A DNA stretch of 27,272 nucleotides, taken from Candidatus Gerdarchaeota archaeon (GTDB lineage Archaea > Asgardarchaeota > Heimdallarchaeia > JABLTI01). The position numbers and the translations under genes are program-made. The notes beneath the pieces are model-generated. The model saw only the letters and a program-made list of their open reading frames with translations, was not told the origin of the DNA and ran no database searches. Below, in pieces: positions 1 to 7,985 of this stretch (its first letter is position 1; each line of letters starts with the position of its first letter). The DNA is taken from NCBI GenBank assembly GCA_016840945.1, contig JAEORJ010000136.1, positions 1-27,272 on the forward strand. The letters run 5' to 3'.

Positions 1-640
1 TAGCTAAAATTAAATAGTAATTGTCAGATTCTGGATCCTTTTCTCCTTTCATTTGTTCATAGAATTCTTCAACGCTTGGATGATTAAATGAAATTAAATT
101 TGATAGTAAATCATTTCTAAAATAAGTGATGAAATTTGGTTCTACTAAAGGGATAATATCATCAGGTAAATTTGTATCTGGATAAGCGATACTTGAAAGC
201 ACCGTCCACTCATAATTAGATTCGATTAATGGTTCAATTACCCGATACTCGTAAGCCATTTCGGGTAACCAAAAACCTTTGGGTTTGAAAAGATACTTGC
301 CTAAAACTTTGTGATGGAGTTCTTCATTGAGTTGTATTTGCCTAAGTATTTCTTCTTTAGGAATAAGTGGTAAAATTGCATGATAGCAACTAGAACCCAC
401 CAAATCAATCTGTTTTCTTTCAATTAACGTTCTAATTGAATCAATAATTTCCTCTTCTTCATAAAAATCTAGCAATTCAAATAATGATCCATTAATATTG
501 AAAGTTATCTGTATGTTGTTTTTTTCTAATAGAAGATTAAACAGTGGTTTATATGATTCCTTTATTATTTGTTTTAGAATTGATGGTTGCTGTGTTGGAG
601 GTTGATATATATGTAATATGAATGCTAAATGTAAAGTCAT
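1..640 (-). CDS. Glycoside hydrolase family 57 protein, N-terminal part (truncated by the window edge)
   Basis: Reading down from an ATG at 640-638 gives 213 open codons that run off the left edge. The protein starts MTLHLAFILHIYQPP, which is the H-x-H-x-Q-P type first motif of GH57 enzymes (H10, Q13, P14). Further on come GSSCYHAILPLIP (family motif 2, normally G-x-x-x-HPILPL) and GFWLPEMAYE, whose Glu matches the GH57 catalytic nucleophile. The last visible residues, DNYYLILA, lie where the motif containing the acid/base Asp would begin. GH57 enzymes act on alpha-glucans (amylase, 4-alpha-glucanotransferase, branching enzyme) and are mostly cytoplasmic in archaea. No signal peptide is seen. 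The exact activity cannot be told from this half. The gene is divergent from the prefoldin operon. Confidence 0.85.
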   Translation of the reverse strand, partial: MTLHLAFILHIYQPPTQQPSILKQIIKESYKPLFNLLLEKNNIQITFNINGSLFELLDFYEEEEIIDSIRTLIERKQIDLVGSSCYHAILPLIPKEEILRQIQLNEELHHKVLGKYLFKPKGFWLPEMAYEYRVIEPLIESNYEWTVLSSIAYPDTNLPDDIIPLVEPNFITYFRNDLLSNLISFNHPSVEEFYEQMKGEKDPESDNYYLILA

Positions 641-773
641 TTACTTCTATTCCATCTATTTGATTATTACTTAGTTTTAAAGTCTTAATGAGCTTTTAAA
701 AGTTAGTTTATAATTATTTATTCCATTTTTATAAATTAAGATTTCATCTATTTGCACTTTATGATTTTTATAG

Positions 774-828
774 AAAGTTTATTTAAATGCTATTTGAGAT
801 GTTCTCTTATCTGATATACAATTGGAGG
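774..828 (+). promoter_or_regulatory. Promoter and ribosome binding site of the prefoldin operon
   Basis: AAAG (774-777) followed by TTTATTTAAA (778-787) fits an archaeal BRE plus TATA box. Transcription would begin near 808-812. GGAGG at 824-828 lies 7 nt before the TTG at 836, which supports that start. Position and spacing are consistent, but the start site is inferred. Confidence 0.55.
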
Positions 829-835
829 AAATAAA

Positions 836-1192
836 TTGTCAAAAGGAATAAGCCCACAATTAGAAGAGAAAATTAAACGTTACCAATCAATTCAACAACA
901 GATAGCCACTGTTCAACAACAAATTCAAGCATTAAAATTAGATCAAATTGATATTGAGAAAGCATTGAAGGAAATTGAAGAATTACCTGATGATGAATTA
1001 TGCTACAGAAGTATTGGTCGTTTGATGATAAAAAGCACTATTAAAGATACTAAATCTAAATTAAATGATCAAAAAGAATTAGCTGACACTAGAATCAAAT
1101 TATCAGAAAAAAGCCTTGACAAACTTAACAAGCAATTTGATGAGCTTGAAAATTCAATTAAAGCAGCTTTAGAAGGAAAAGAAGAAGAATAG
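836..1192 (+). CDS. pfdB: Prefoldin subunit beta
   Basis: The 118-residue protein consists of two long coiled-coil helices (about 5-48 and 75-115) around a short beta-hairpin region (LPDDELCYRSIGRLMIKST, about 50-68). This is the usual architecture and length of archaeal prefoldin beta. Beta subunits assemble with alpha subunits into a hexameric cytosolic chaperone that passes unfolded proteins to the thermosome. The phrase YRSIGRLMI is the typical beta-hairpin signature of the family. The start is TTG, chosen because of the GGAGG seven bases upstream. It is the first gene of a same-strand run with DUF3194 (17-nt gap) and a DHH phosphoesterase, an order that recurs in many archaea. Identification is firm. 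Confidence 0.93.
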   Translation: MSKGISPQLEEKIKRYQSIQQQIATVQQQIQALKLDQIDIEKALKEIEELPDDELCYRSIGRLMIKSTIKDTKSKLNDQKELADTRIKLSEKSLDKLNKQFDELENSIKAALEGKEEE

Positions 1193-1209
1193 CTTAATTT
1201 CCATTAAGG

Positions 1210-1533
1210 TTGATACTTTTGAATGATGAAGCTCTAAAAAATACTATTGTCGGCTTACGAGACTTAACTGAAGCCGACATTGAGCAAATTTCTGAAGAAG
1301 TACATAAAATAGTTTTAACAAATTTAAATCAAAGAACCTTAAATCGTGATCTTGATGCTTATGATATAGGTATTGATATTGATAATACAAAAGATGATTT
1401 GCGAATTGATATTGATATATCATTAAATCTCCCACCTCGTATGGGGCTTGATGAGGAAGTAATTATCAAACAAACCTTAGAGGATACATTTGCAGAACTT
1501 GATAAATTGCTAAAGGAGAAATTTAGTCAGTGA
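1210..1533 (+). CDS. DUF3194 family protein
   Basis: A 107-residue acidic alpha/beta protein. I assign it to DUF3194 from its size, its alternating charged strands (AYDIGIDIDNTKDDLRIDID, about 50-69) and its place directly after prefoldin beta and before a DHH phosphoesterase, the conserved archaeal neighbourhood of this family. No function is established for the family. Membership is based on context as much as on residues. The start is uncertain: TTG at 1210 is in frame, but a second TTG at 1219 is better spaced from the AAGGT at 1206-1210. The stop overlaps the GTG start of the next gene by four bases, suggesting coupled translation. It was not judged to be Pcc1, which occupies a nearby slot in other archaea. 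Confidence 0.7.
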   Translation: MILLNDEALKNTIVGLRDLTEADIEQISEEVHKIVLTNLNQRTLNRDLDAYDIGIDIDNTKDDLRIDIDISLNLPPRMGLDEEVIIKQTLEDTFAELDKLLKEKFSQ

Positions 1534-2531
1534 ATGATTTAAAAAAGAAATTTCTTAAAAAAATCAAAAGTGGTAATTATAAATCGATTGCAATTATTGG
1601 TCATTCAAGTGTTGATCCTGATTCGATAGCATCAGCTTTTGGCTTGAGTTATATTTTAAATTCTCTTCATCCAAAAGCACAAGTTGATATCCTCGTAGAT
1701 GGTATTAGTAAACACACATCTCAAATCATCTCTTATTATAATCATCCCTATCTTGAAGAAACAAACAAAGTATATGATCTAATAGTTATTGTTGATGTAA
1801 ATGTTCAAAGTCAAATTGGTTCATTTCTGGAATTAATCGAGAGGCACAATAAAAATTCAATTATTATTATCGATCACCATACACCAACAAAGTTTGCAAA
1901 TGAAAATGTTTCATTAGCTTTTATCGACGAAGAAAGAACTTCCGTATCAGAAATGATTGTTGAATTAATTTTCGAGTTACGATTAAAGCCTGATATACAA
2001 TTGCTAAATGTTTTACTAGCAGGTATTATTTACGATAGCAGACGTTTCTACTCCCTAAATGAAAAATTATTACGGATACTAAATGAATTATTCAAAGGTG
2101 GAGATGACTATGATATTGCTAATAAATTAATACAGAAAAAAATGGATGATTCAGAACGAATTGCCAGAATTAAATGTGCATCAAGGACGAAAATGAAACG
2201 TATTAATAGTTTTATTTTTGTTTGGAGTAAAGTTGGTTCACATGAAGGAACATCAGCTCGAGCACTTTTAGATATAGGTGCAGATGCCGCATTTATTATA
2301 TCTCATCGAAAAAAAGAAACAAGGTTAATCATACGAGCTAAACCTAGTTTTTACAAAGATACAAATATCCATTTTGGTAAAGATGTAATGCCAGTTTTAA
2401 ATGAACGTTTTAATGGTGATGGTGGAGGGCATTCTACAGCAGCAGCAATTACTATACCAAGTTTGATTAAAGAAGAAGAATTAATGAAGGTAGTATTCAA
2501 TATTTTAGAGAAAAGTATTACAAACAACTAA
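1530..2531 (+). CDS. DHH/DHHA1 family phosphoesterase (NrnA/RecJ-like)
   Basis: The 333-residue protein has the metal-binding motifs of the DHH superfamily in order: HSSVDPDS (H25, D29, D31), VDV (D89), DHH (115-117) and YDSRR (D169). The C-terminal DHHA1 domain ends with the glycine-rich GDGGGHS (297-302), which binds substrate. Such proteins hydrolyse phosphodiester bonds with Mn2+; relatives include RecJ exonucleases, NrnA nano-RNases and cyclic dinucleotide phosphodiesterases. The compact length without OB-fold extensions is closer to NrnA-like enzymes than to full RecJ, but the substrate cannot be fixed from sequence. The start is GTG at 1530, overlapping the DUF3194 stop. The association with prefoldin and DUF3194 is conserved in archaea, with no known mechanistic reason. 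Confidence 0.88.
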   Translation: MNDLKKKFLKKIKSGNYKSIAIIGHSSVDPDSIASAFGLSYILNSLHPKAQVDILVDGISKHTSQIISYYNHPYLEETNKVYDLIVIVDVNVQSQIGSFLELIERHNKNSIIIIDHHTPTKFANENVSLAFIDEERTSVSEMIVELIFELRLKPDIQLLNVLLAGIIYDSRRFYSLNEKLLRILNELFKGGDDYDIANKLIQKKMDDSERIARIKCASRTKMKRINSFIFVWSKVGSHEGTSARALLDIGADAAFIISHRKKETRLIIRAKPSFYKDTNIHFGKDVMPVLNERFNGDGGGHSTAAAITIPSLIKEEELMKVVFNILEKSITNN

Positions 2532-2574
2532 CTTCAGATCGTTTTATTTGGACATATCAATTGAGGATATTTTT

Positions 2575-3462
2575 ATGGCTCATCCAATTATTTCCCTAAA
2601 GCAAGTAACATACAAATACAAAAACAGCTCTGACTTTGCTTTAACAAATATTACATTAGATTTCAATGAGGGCGAATTCAATTTATTGGTTGGTTATAGT
2701 GGTTCAGGGAAATCAACTCTTCTTAAAACAATTAATGGCCTAATACCCAATTTTTATCCCGGAGTATTTGGTGGTAAAGTAATAATAAAAAATAATGACA
2801 TTTCAGATACTTCACCAGCAAATCTAGCAAATACTATTGGTTTTGTGTTTCAAAATCCTGAAAATCAGTTGTCTAATCTAACAGTGGAACGAGAAATTGC
2901 ATTTCCACTTGAAAATTTTGGTGTTCCTAAAAAGGAAATTTTTGATAGGATTGATGAGGTTATATCATTACTGAAAATTGAAAGGCTTAGAGACAAATCA
3001 CCTTTTTCCATTTCAGGTGGTGAGCAACAAATAGTAGCTGTTGCAGCTGCACTGGCATTAGATCCTCCAATATTAATTTTAGATGAAGCTACAGCTAATC
3101 TTTCACCTAAAAGTGCAAGAGATTTGTTAGAATTGTTAAGAATGTTAAATGAGGAGTATAATAAAACTATAATTATCTCTGAGCATAGGTTAGAACGATG
3201 TATTGATTTTGCTGACATAATGGTGTATATTGATAAAGGTAGAATTCTCTCAGTAGGAGAACCACGAGAGGTTCTATATGATGTAAATTATCCAATTGAT
3301 CTCCTCCCCAAAATACCCCAGTTATTTACATCTCTAAAATCACAAACTAATAATTTTGCTAAAATACTGCCAAATTATCAAAAAGATTTCCAGAATAGAT
3401 TACCATTAAACACTGAAGATTTTTTAAAATTACTAAATTTTGTAGGTGATGTTAATGATTGA
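2575..3462 (+). CDS. ECF transporter ATP-binding subunit, first copy (EcfA/CbiO-like)
   Basis: This is an ABC ATPase with Walker A GYSGSGKST (40-48), Q-loop FQNPENQ, signature SGGEQQ, Walker B LILDEA and the switch histidine in SEHRL. The FQNPENQ Q-loop is typical of energy-coupling-factor ATPases. I prefer ATG 2575 over the in-frame TTG at 2548, because GAGG at 2563-2566 sits 8 nt before it and MAHPIISLKQVTY matches the usual ECF N-terminus. It overlaps the second ATPase, and EcfT follows, so the three encode a complete energising module (A, A', T) at the membrane. No substrate-binding S subunit is in this operon. A C-terminal extension of about 60 residues follows the ATPase core. Confidence 0.92.
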   Translation: MAHPIISLKQVTYKYKNSSDFALTNITLDFNEGEFNLLVGYSGSGKSTLLKTINGLIPNFYPGVFGGKVIIKNNDISDTSPANLANTIGFVFQNPENQLSNLTVEREIAFPLENFGVPKKEIFDRIDEVISLLKIERLRDKSPFSISGGEQQIVAVAAALALDPPILILDEATANLSPKSARDLLELLRMLNEEYNKTIIISEHRLERCIDFADIMVYIDKGRILSVGEPREVLYDVNYPIDLLPKIPQLFTSLKSQTNNFAKILPNYQKDFQNRLPLNTEDFLKLLNFVGDVND

Positions 3463-4300
3463 ATTTTGTAATGTTTCATTTAAATATGATAAAAAAAGTG
3501 ATTATGTATTACAAGATATATCATTAACTATTCCAACGAGTGAATTTATTGCTATTGCGGGGAAAAACGGTGCTGGAAAAACCACCTTAATCAAACATTT
3601 GAATGGTTTACTTAAACCAACTATTGGTGATGTTCTAATTGATGGAGAATCAATTGTCAAAACACCTGTGTCTAAATTAGCAATAAAAATAGGATTAGCT
3701 TTTCAAAATCCTAATCACCAACTTTTCGCTGAAACAGTAAAGAAAGAATTAGAATTCTGCCCTAAAAATCTTGGCTTGGATAAAGAATACTATGAAGATA
3801 AATCACTTGCGATTGCTGAACAATTCAATATTGAGCATTTACTAGAGAAAAATCCACTAGAGCTTTCTGGTGGAGAACGACGATTAGTCTCTATCGCTTC
3901 TGTATTAACTGCTAATCAAGAAATATTGGTATTAGATGAGCCAACTTATGGCCAAGATTACCGCCAAAAGAAACGTTTGGGGGAGCACCTGAGTGAATTA
4001 GTTAAAAAAGGTATAACTGTTATAATCGTTTCTCATGACATTGATTTCATAATGGAATATGCAACTCGAATTATAATCCTTGCTAATGGCCAAATTTTAG
4101 CTGATGGATCCACATTCGAATTATTAAAAAACCATAAACTAATTGAAACAGCTGATTTAGACTCACCAATACTACTAGATCTTAATCAAAAAATTCAGGA
4201 CAATGTTCCAAATTTCCCTTCTGCTTTTAGTAATGAAATAATCATTGACAATTTAGCTAAGCTTTTAACGAATGAAAAAAAGGATGAGGTTTTCAAATGA
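3455..4300 (+). CDS. ECF transporter ATP-binding subunit, second copy (EcfA'/CbiO-like)
   Basis: The second ABC ATPase of the module has Walker A GKNGAGKTT, Q-loop FQNPNHQLF, signature SGGERR, Walker B LVLDEPTYGQD and switch His in VSHDI. In ECF transporters two ATPases pair as a heterodimer to drive toppling of the S component. The first copy has DEA rather than DEP after Walker B, so the two sites are probably not equivalent. GTG 3446, ATG 3449 and ATG 3455 are all in frame; I choose 3455 because AGGTGAT at 3444-3450 then serves as its ribosome binding site. It overlaps the previous gene by 8 nt and the following ecfT by an ATGA. Expression is therefore tightly coupled. Confidence 0.9.
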   Translation: MIEFCNVSFKYDKKSDYVLQDISLTIPTSEFIAIAGKNGAGKTTLIKHLNGLLKPTIGDVLIDGESIVKTPVSKLAIKIGLAFQNPNHQLFAETVKKELEFCPKNLGLDKEYYEDKSLAIAEQFNIEHLLEKNPLELSGGERRLVSIASVLTANQEILVLDEPTYGQDYRQKKRLGEHLSELVKKGITVIIVSHDIDFIMEYATRIIILANGQILADGSTFELLKNHKLIETADLDSPILLDLNQKIQDNVPNFPSAFSNEIIIDNLAKLLTNEKKDEVFK

Positions 4301-5139
4301 GTAATAGAGTCTTAGCTTATTTTGATTATGAAACAGAAAAATCTCCTCTCCATAAAATTGATCCACGAGTTAAATTTCTTTATGTTATTGTTTTTACATG
4401 TTTTACCATATACTTTAGAAATATGGTTCCACTTTTAATGTTACTTGGCTTAATATTACCTTTTATTTTTCTTGGAAAATTTATTATTAAATGGCTTAAA
4501 GCACAAGTAGCTTTTATCCCTCTCCTATTACTGATAATAATTCTAAATGCCTTTTTAAATAAAACTGATTATGCGACAAGTATTGGTATTGCTATGGGAT
4601 TAAGATTTATTGTGCTATCAGCTGTTTTCGGATTGTATTTTCATACTGTCTCACCTGATGACATTTCACAGATGTTTATCAAATTCCGATTACCATATCC
4701 TTTTGCTTGGGCGATAAGTACTGCTTATCGTTTTATACCTACATTATCAAAGGAAACTAGTATTATAGTTGCAGCTCAAAAATCTCGAGGTTTACAAATA
4801 GATCGAGGTAATATCTTTAAACGAGCCAGAAATATGATTCCATTATTAATTCCTATTTTTAGTTCAGCTATGAGACGATCTTGGCAATTGGCAGAAGCAA
4901 TTGAGTCTCGGGGTTGGAATGCTATTAAAAAAAGAACTTACATTTATTCCTTAAAATTTAAGTGGTATGATTATTTTCTACTCCTATTATCACTTGGTTT
5001 ATTAGCACTCTTTTTGTACTTAGTTATTCAAAACGTTGAGTTTCCTAATTGGATGCTTTGGAATATTCCAATAAAATATGAGCTCAGAACACTCTTCAGT
5101 AAATTTTGGAATTGGTTTAAAGGACTATTTTCAAAATAA
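4297..5139 (+). CDS. ecfT: ECF transporter transmembrane subunit EcfT (first copy)
   Basis: The 280-residue membrane protein opens with HKIDPRVKFLYVIVFTCFT, the conserved EcfT start, followed by several hydrophobic segments. The cytoplasmic coupling region carries two Ala/Ser-Arg-Gly motifs, QKSRG (about 163-167) and ESRG (about 203-206), which dock on the two ATPases. A last membrane segment lies near 225-245, and the C-terminal tail is rich in Trp. EcfT links the ATPases to exchangeable S components. The ATG overlaps the EcfA' stop (ATGA at 4297-4300). No S component follows, so the module probably works with an S protein encoded elsewhere; one candidate is the YkoE-like protein at 11699-12295. 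Confidence 0.9.
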   Translation: MSNRVLAYFDYETEKSPLHKIDPRVKFLYVIVFTCFTIYFRNMVPLLMLLGLILPFIFLGKFIIKWLKAQVAFIPLLLLIIILNAFLNKTDYATSIGIAMGLRFIVLSAVFGLYFHTVSPDDISQMFIKFRLPYPFAWAISTAYRFIPTLSKETSIIVAAQKSRGLQIDRGNIFKRARNMIPLLIPIFSSAMRRSWQLAEAIESRGWNAIKKRTYIYSLKFKWYDYFLLLLSLGLLALFLYLVIQNVEFPNWMLWNIPIKYELRTLFSKFWNWFKGLFSK

Positions 5140-5224
5140 ACCTTAAGGATAAACTTTTACTATAAAACAGATAACTTGATAAAAGGTAAATTTCCATTTG
5201 TGAATTGATTCAGGAGAAATTCCA

Positions 5225-6145
5225 TTGTCATTATTAACAAAAGATGAACTTGAAAAATATCGACAATCTGGTCAAATAACTGTTAAAGTGATGCGTAAAG
5301 CAAAGAAGATGATGACTCCCGGTAAAAAGCTAATTTCAATCTGTGATTATTTGGAAAGCGAAATTAGAAATATGGGCGCAGAACCATCTTTTCCAGTTAA
5401 TATCTCAATTAATCAAATAGCTGCTCATTACACCTCGCCTGCTGATGATGAATTAACAATACCTGAGAGAGCACTTGTAAAGATTGATCTTGGAGCGCAT
5501 ATAGATGGTTATATTTCTGATCATGCTTATACCTATCTTGTTGGAGCAACAAAAACATATAGACAATTGAAACAAGTCGCTGAATTAGCATTAGATAAAG
5601 CAATTGCTATTGTTAAACCAGGAATTAAACCAGGGGATATAGGAGAAATAATTGAAAAAACAGTTCGTAAAGAAGGACTTGTACCAATAACAGATTTATC
5701 AGGTCATGTGATAGAGCGTTATAAACTTCATAGTGGAACAAGCATTCCAAATAACAAACCCAAATTTGATTTTCTAAATCCCAAATTAAAAGTGGGTCAA
5801 GTTTTAGCAATAGAACCATTTGTAACAACTGCTGATGGTTCTGAAAATATCTATGATGAAGCTTATAGCTATATTTTCTCTCAGACAGGTAATAGAGCTA
5901 GATCAGCAGAAGCAAAAATGATTATAGAAAAAATTAAGGAATATAATAATTTACCTTTTGCTTTACGATGGTTAGATGGATTAATGTCTGAAACAAGACT
6001 ATTTGAAGCAATGAAAGAGTTGATTTCTGCGAAATCAGTTAATCGTTATCCGATGTTGATCAGTAAAAGCCAAACACCTGTTGCTCAAGCAGAGCATACT
6101 GTCATTATCACTGAAACAGGTTGTGAAATTATCACAAAGTTATAA
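5225..6145 (+). CDS. map: Methionine aminopeptidase, type II
   Basis: This enzyme removes the initiator methionine from new proteins using two metal ions. The 306-residue length and the roughly 60-residue insert between the last metal His and the C-terminal Glu indicate the type II (archaeal/eukaryotic) class. Metal and catalytic residues are all present: H68 (AAHYT), D88 (KIDLG), D99 (ISDHA), H161 (SGHVIERY), E197 (AIEPF) and E290 (QAEHTV). The start is TTG at 5225, supported by AGGAGA at 5212-5217, seven bases upstream. It follows the ECF operon by 85 nt and is probably transcribed separately. Nothing is missing or unusual. Confidence 0.95.
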   Translation: MSLLTKDELEKYRQSGQITVKVMRKAKKMMTPGKKLISICDYLESEIRNMGAEPSFPVNISINQIAAHYTSPADDELTIPERALVKIDLGAHIDGYISDHAYTYLVGATKTYRQLKQVAELALDKAIAIVKPGIKPGDIGEIIEKTVRKEGLVPITDLSGHVIERYKLHSGTSIPNNKPKFDFLNPKLKVGQVLAIEPFVTTADGSENIYDEAYSYIFSQTGNRARSAEAKMIIEKIKEYNNLPFALRWLDGLMSETRLFEAMKELISAKSVNRYPMLISKSQTPVAQAEHTVIITETGCEIITKL

Positions 6146-6224
6146 TTAAGATTAATTTAGTAGATGCAGTAAACAAAACCTACAAAAATACTATCGATAA
6201 AAAAAATCTAGAGGTTTAAACTAA

Positions 6225-7052
6225 ATGGCGAAATTGTATCAAAGAAAAATTGTTTTACTTGGTGATCCTGGAGTAGGTAAAACAAGTTTAGTTAGAAGAT
6301 ACATTTTCGACACTTTTCAAAAAGACTATATGACTACTCTAGGTTTGAATTTTTATGTTAGAACTTTTGAATTTCCTGATGGCAATGTTAAATTATTAAT
6401 TTGGGATATTGCAGGTCAACCCAATAGAAGAAAAATAGGTTTGAGATACCTTCAAGGAGCATCAGGAGCTCTATTAGCTTATGATCTAACAAATCAAAAT
6501 AGCTTTGATAACCTTGCAGGTTGGTATGAAGATCTAAAACAAGCAAATAATAATAAAGATGTTCCAGTAGTACTTGTTGGTACTAAACTTGATTTAGCTC
6601 AAACCCAAAAACTACCATTAACTTTTAATGTGAAAAAATTAGGTGACACTCCAGCAGCAAAGGCTAATCTTATTCTTACAAGTGCTAAAACTGATACAAA
6701 TGTTGATGCGGCATTCAATCTTATTATCCAACAAATAGCTAAAGGAATTATGCCTATCCCTGACATCTCTCCTAAGATTCTTAAAGAAACTGCCACTAAA
6801 ATCTTGTTCTTCGTTAAGAAAGGTGATGCTTGGTCTAAGGTAGCTTTAAATCATATTGAAAAAGTTGGTAAGAAATTCGCTCTAGAAGTAGAAACCATTG
6901 ATGCTGAACAAGATCCAAAATTAGCTGAAGGATATGGAGTAACAGCATTACCAACAATTCTAGTTGGTGGGCGACAACTTGTAGGCATAATACAAATAGC
7001 TCATCTAGAAGATATTTTAGAACAAATGATATCTTGTGAAGACAAGAATTAA
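6225..7052 (+). CDS. Ras-like small GTPase fused to a cysteine-less thioredoxin/glutaredoxin-like domain
   Basis: Residues 7-175 form a Ras-superfamily GTPase: P-loop GDPGVGKTS (13-21), switch I T38, DIAGQ (61-65), TKLD (120-123) and SAK (153-155). The residue after the switch II Gln is Pro instead of Glu. Residues about 192-269 look like a thioredoxin-type fold: strand KILFFVKKG, helix, strand ALEVETIDAEQDPKLAEGYGV, then the ALPT cis-proline motif (P243) and VGGRQLVG. This matches the C-terminal half of glutaredoxin-like domains. The expected CxxC site (about 199-204) reads GDAWSK, and the only cysteine in the protein is C271. Redox catalysis is therefore unlikely; a binding role is inferred. 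There is no prenylation motif. ATG 6225 has GAGG at 6211-6214. Confidence 0.82.
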   Translation: MAKLYQRKIVLLGDPGVGKTSLVRRYIFDTFQKDYMTTLGLNFYVRTFEFPDGNVKLLIWDIAGQPNRRKIGLRYLQGASGALLAYDLTNQNSFDNLAGWYEDLKQANNNKDVPVVLVGTKLDLAQTQKLPLTFNVKKLGDTPAAKANLILTSAKTDTNVDAAFNLIIQQIAKGIMPIPDISPKILKETATKILFFVKKGDAWSKVALNHIEKVGKKFALEVETIDAEQDPKLAEGYGVTALPTILVGGRQLVGIIQIAHLEDILEQMISCEDKN

Positions 7053-7826
7053 TTACTTAATTTTTTGTACTTTCCCATCTGGACTTAGTCCATTGCGCAT
7101 TCTTTGACCAGCTATATATTGGAATATTTTTCCTTGGCATGATGTTAATTTTTGTTGGATTTCAAATTCATTTGTAAAATTGATGAATTCATCTATTCTA
7201 CTAGCGAGATTTTGTAATTCGTCATAATTCAATCGATTTCCTACTACATTTATGCATTGGAGTAATCCATCACTTACTTGAGTTAAAATCTCTTTGCCAG
7301 GATAGAACGTAACGATCCCAACAATCTCCCATAAAATGTTATAGGCGATATCCTTGTTATCTTTTCTAGCGAAATATTCAGCTACTTGAGAAAGAGCCAT
7401 TGCATAATTAAATTGAACAAAAGGATTGTGTTGATGTTTTGTAGCAAAAGCTCCAAGTTTTGTTAAAGTTCTGTGGACTCCTTTATCTTCTTCATGCATA
7501 ATATAATGATAAATTAATGCACTTAATGCCTCACTATAAATCTCTTGTAGTTCTTCTGACCGTGAGTCTGTTTTAAGAATTGTTTCTATTTTTAATATCA
7601 TATTTTCGCAGTCTTTAAACTTCTTAGCAACACCAAATGGTTCTAGAGCATGACGGTACGCTTGAGCTGATAACAATTGGATCTCAGAATCATTGCGATA
7701 ATTTTTTACTAGTTTTTCAAAATCATTTAGAACATGAACTACTGAACGTAAATCGCCAGTTTTCCCGTGTGAAATGATTGTACTAATCATCGCTTTCAGA
7801 TTTGCTAATATTGGTTTATTAGGCAT
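7053..7826 (-). CDS. Helical-repeat (TPR-like) protein of unknown function
   Basis: The 257-residue protein is predicted from composition to be almost entirely alpha-helical. Amphipathic helix pairs with alanine at small positions (for example LSAQAYRHAL, IYSEALSALIYHYI, FNYAMALSQVAEYFA) suggest a TPR-like solenoid. There is no signal peptide, membrane segment or catalytic motif. I do not recognise a named family. The start is ATG 7826-7824 with a GGGGAT-type sequence upstream. Its stop codon directly abuts the stop of the convergent GTPase-thioredoxin gene. Such a solenoid could be an adaptor for one of the neighbouring GTPases, but nothing in the sequence shows that. Confidence 0.75.
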   Translation of the reverse strand: MPNKPILANLKAMISTIISHGKTGDLRSVVHVLNDFEKLVKNYRNDSEIQLLSAQAYRHALEPFGVAKKFKDCENMILKIETILKTDSRSEELQEIYSEALSALIYHYIMHEEDKGVHRTLTKLGAFATKHQHNPFVQFNYAMALSQVAEYFARKDNKDIAYNILWEIVGIVTFYPGKEILTQVSDGLLQCINVVGNRLNYDELQNLASRIDEFINFTNEFEIQQKLTSCQGKIFQYIAGQRMRNGLSPDGKVQKIK

Positions 7827-7985
7827 TACGTATCAACATCCCCAAGTTTAACATTATTTCTCTCATATTTGATTTTATTTCATTATTATTATTAGCTTTA
7901 ATAAAGTTAAGGATTTACTAAAGTTTATTAAATTTACATTAATCCCAGTATTATTTTATTTAAAATTAATTATTAAGGAAACGGA

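Noticed and set aside
836..1192. Possible Pcc1 or other KEOPS subunit near prefoldin
   Set aside because: The first gene is clearly prefoldin beta and the second lacks the Pcc1 pattern; DUF3194 fits its position and composition better.
2865..3218. 117-codon minus-strand reading frame inside the first ECF ATPase gene
   Set aside because: It lies wholly within a gene with all ABC motifs and has a Ser/Asn-rich composition typical of antisense shadow frames.
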